Source of the DNA: Kappaphycus alvarezii
Taxonomy: Eukaryota; Rhodophyta; Florideophyceae; Gigartinales; Solieriaceae
DNA: 64,000 nt
Assembly (NCBI GenBank): GCA_002205965.3
Contig: NADL03000579.1
Location: forward strand, 558,001-622,000
Reading direction: 5' to 3'
The position numbers and the translations under genes were made by a program. Under the pieces are notes generated by a model that saw only the letters and a program-made list of their open reading frames with translations, had not been told where the DNA came from and did no database searches. Every line of letters begins with the position of its first letter. Positions within the stretch are counted from its first letter, which is position 1. Below are positions 63,709 to 64,000 of the stretch, one piece after another.

Positions 63709-64000
63709 AATATCAGAGACAACTACATTTTGTCATATATAGAAAAGAGCCTTAACGATACTGTAGAGGCCGGTTTTGTTGCCTACCAATCCCTGTCACA
63801 GACCAGCGAAGCATTTTCCACTTCTTGAAACAACTCCACTGGAGGCTTTGTGCCACAGTACCACGTATGATTGGTTTACTCATTAATTTTCTTCAGTATT
63901 TGTAAAAGGCCTCTAAAATTGACTAGCTTTGGAGTCGAAGGAAATTTTCTGCATGTTGTTGGCTACTACTCATCGCTGCACACGTGTAACAAATGGAATA
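63709..64000. other. No gene seen
   Basis: Ordinary mixed sequence to the window edge, with no frame, tail or repeat recognised. Confidence 0.4.

Noticed and set aside
1-64000. Prokaryotic or viral origin of the window
   Set aside because: LTR and non-LTR retrotransposons with target duplications, a chromodomain, a pogo-type transposase and TATA-box LTRs indicate a eukaryotic nuclear genome. No operon structure or infectious-virus gene set is present.

Overview
This is a repeat-dominated piece of a eukaryotic nuclear chromosome. Almost every recognisable coding stretch belongs to a transposable element, there are no operons or ribosome-binding sites, and no rRNA, tRNA or CRISPR array was recognised. 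The host cannot be named from sequence alone. The mixture of copia, chromodomain-type gypsy, pogo-like and restriction-like-endonuclease (RLE) non-LTR elements would fit an alga (a red alga is a reasonable guess), another protist, or possibly a fungus or early-branching animal. Family labels A, B, C, D below are mine.

Layout. 1-2.8 kb: decayed family A non-LTR element (A1) split by a solo gypsy LTR. 3.2-3.35 kb: a 138-bp truncated A copy with a 13-bp target duplication. 3.8-4.5 kb: an intact coiled-coil ORF of unknown role. 6.0-7.3 kb: A2. 7.3-22.7 kb: A3, an essentially full-length family A element (about 3.87 kb once insertions are removed, 9-bp target duplication) carrying two younger LTR elements inside its reading frame: a copia element (7858-13567, plus strand, TSD GGTTA) and a gypsy element (14917-20714, minus strand, TSD CACAC). 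23.2-29.1 kb: decayed chromovirus-like gypsy with both LTRs. 29-33 kb: AT-rich, no gene seen. 33-37.5 kb: second, more decayed chromodomain gypsy. 37.9-39.5 kb: pogo/Tigger-like transposase pseudogene, minus strand. 41.2-43.6 kb: A5, minus strand, with B and A fragments inside it. 43.5-46.3 kb: gag-protease remnant, a solo LTR and acidic ORFs. 47.7-48.6 kb: LTR remnants. 49-51.6 kb: several A and C pieces joined head to tail. 52.9-55.1 kb: two candidate host genes (a Cys/Lys-rich protein and a small membrane protein with a possible intron). 55.2-58.5 kb: a minus-strand head-to-tail stack of at least six non-LTR 3' ends, including a family C element and an unknown ORF. 58.9-62.7 kb: B and D fragments, an LTR and foldback repeats. 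62.9-64 kb: low-complexity TACAGTA sequence and a repeated structured motif.

How the pieces relate. The A, C and D proteins share one plan: (N-terminal zinc finger where present), reverse transcriptase, a Cys/His knuckle containing GDH, and an RLE core (R-P-D ... D-V-T). Family A and C proteins end in a conserved SNAACLL-type C terminus. Their transcripts end in a common C-rich tail (ATTAAA...AACCC...TTCCCCCTT) without poly(A). Repeated 5' truncation, target duplications of 5-13 bp, and new copies starting exactly where an older tail ends suggest that these elements use each other's 3' ends as landing sites, building stacks similar in outcome to those known for Zepp in Chlorella or the telomeric elements of insects. 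This stacking is the most interesting signal in the window.
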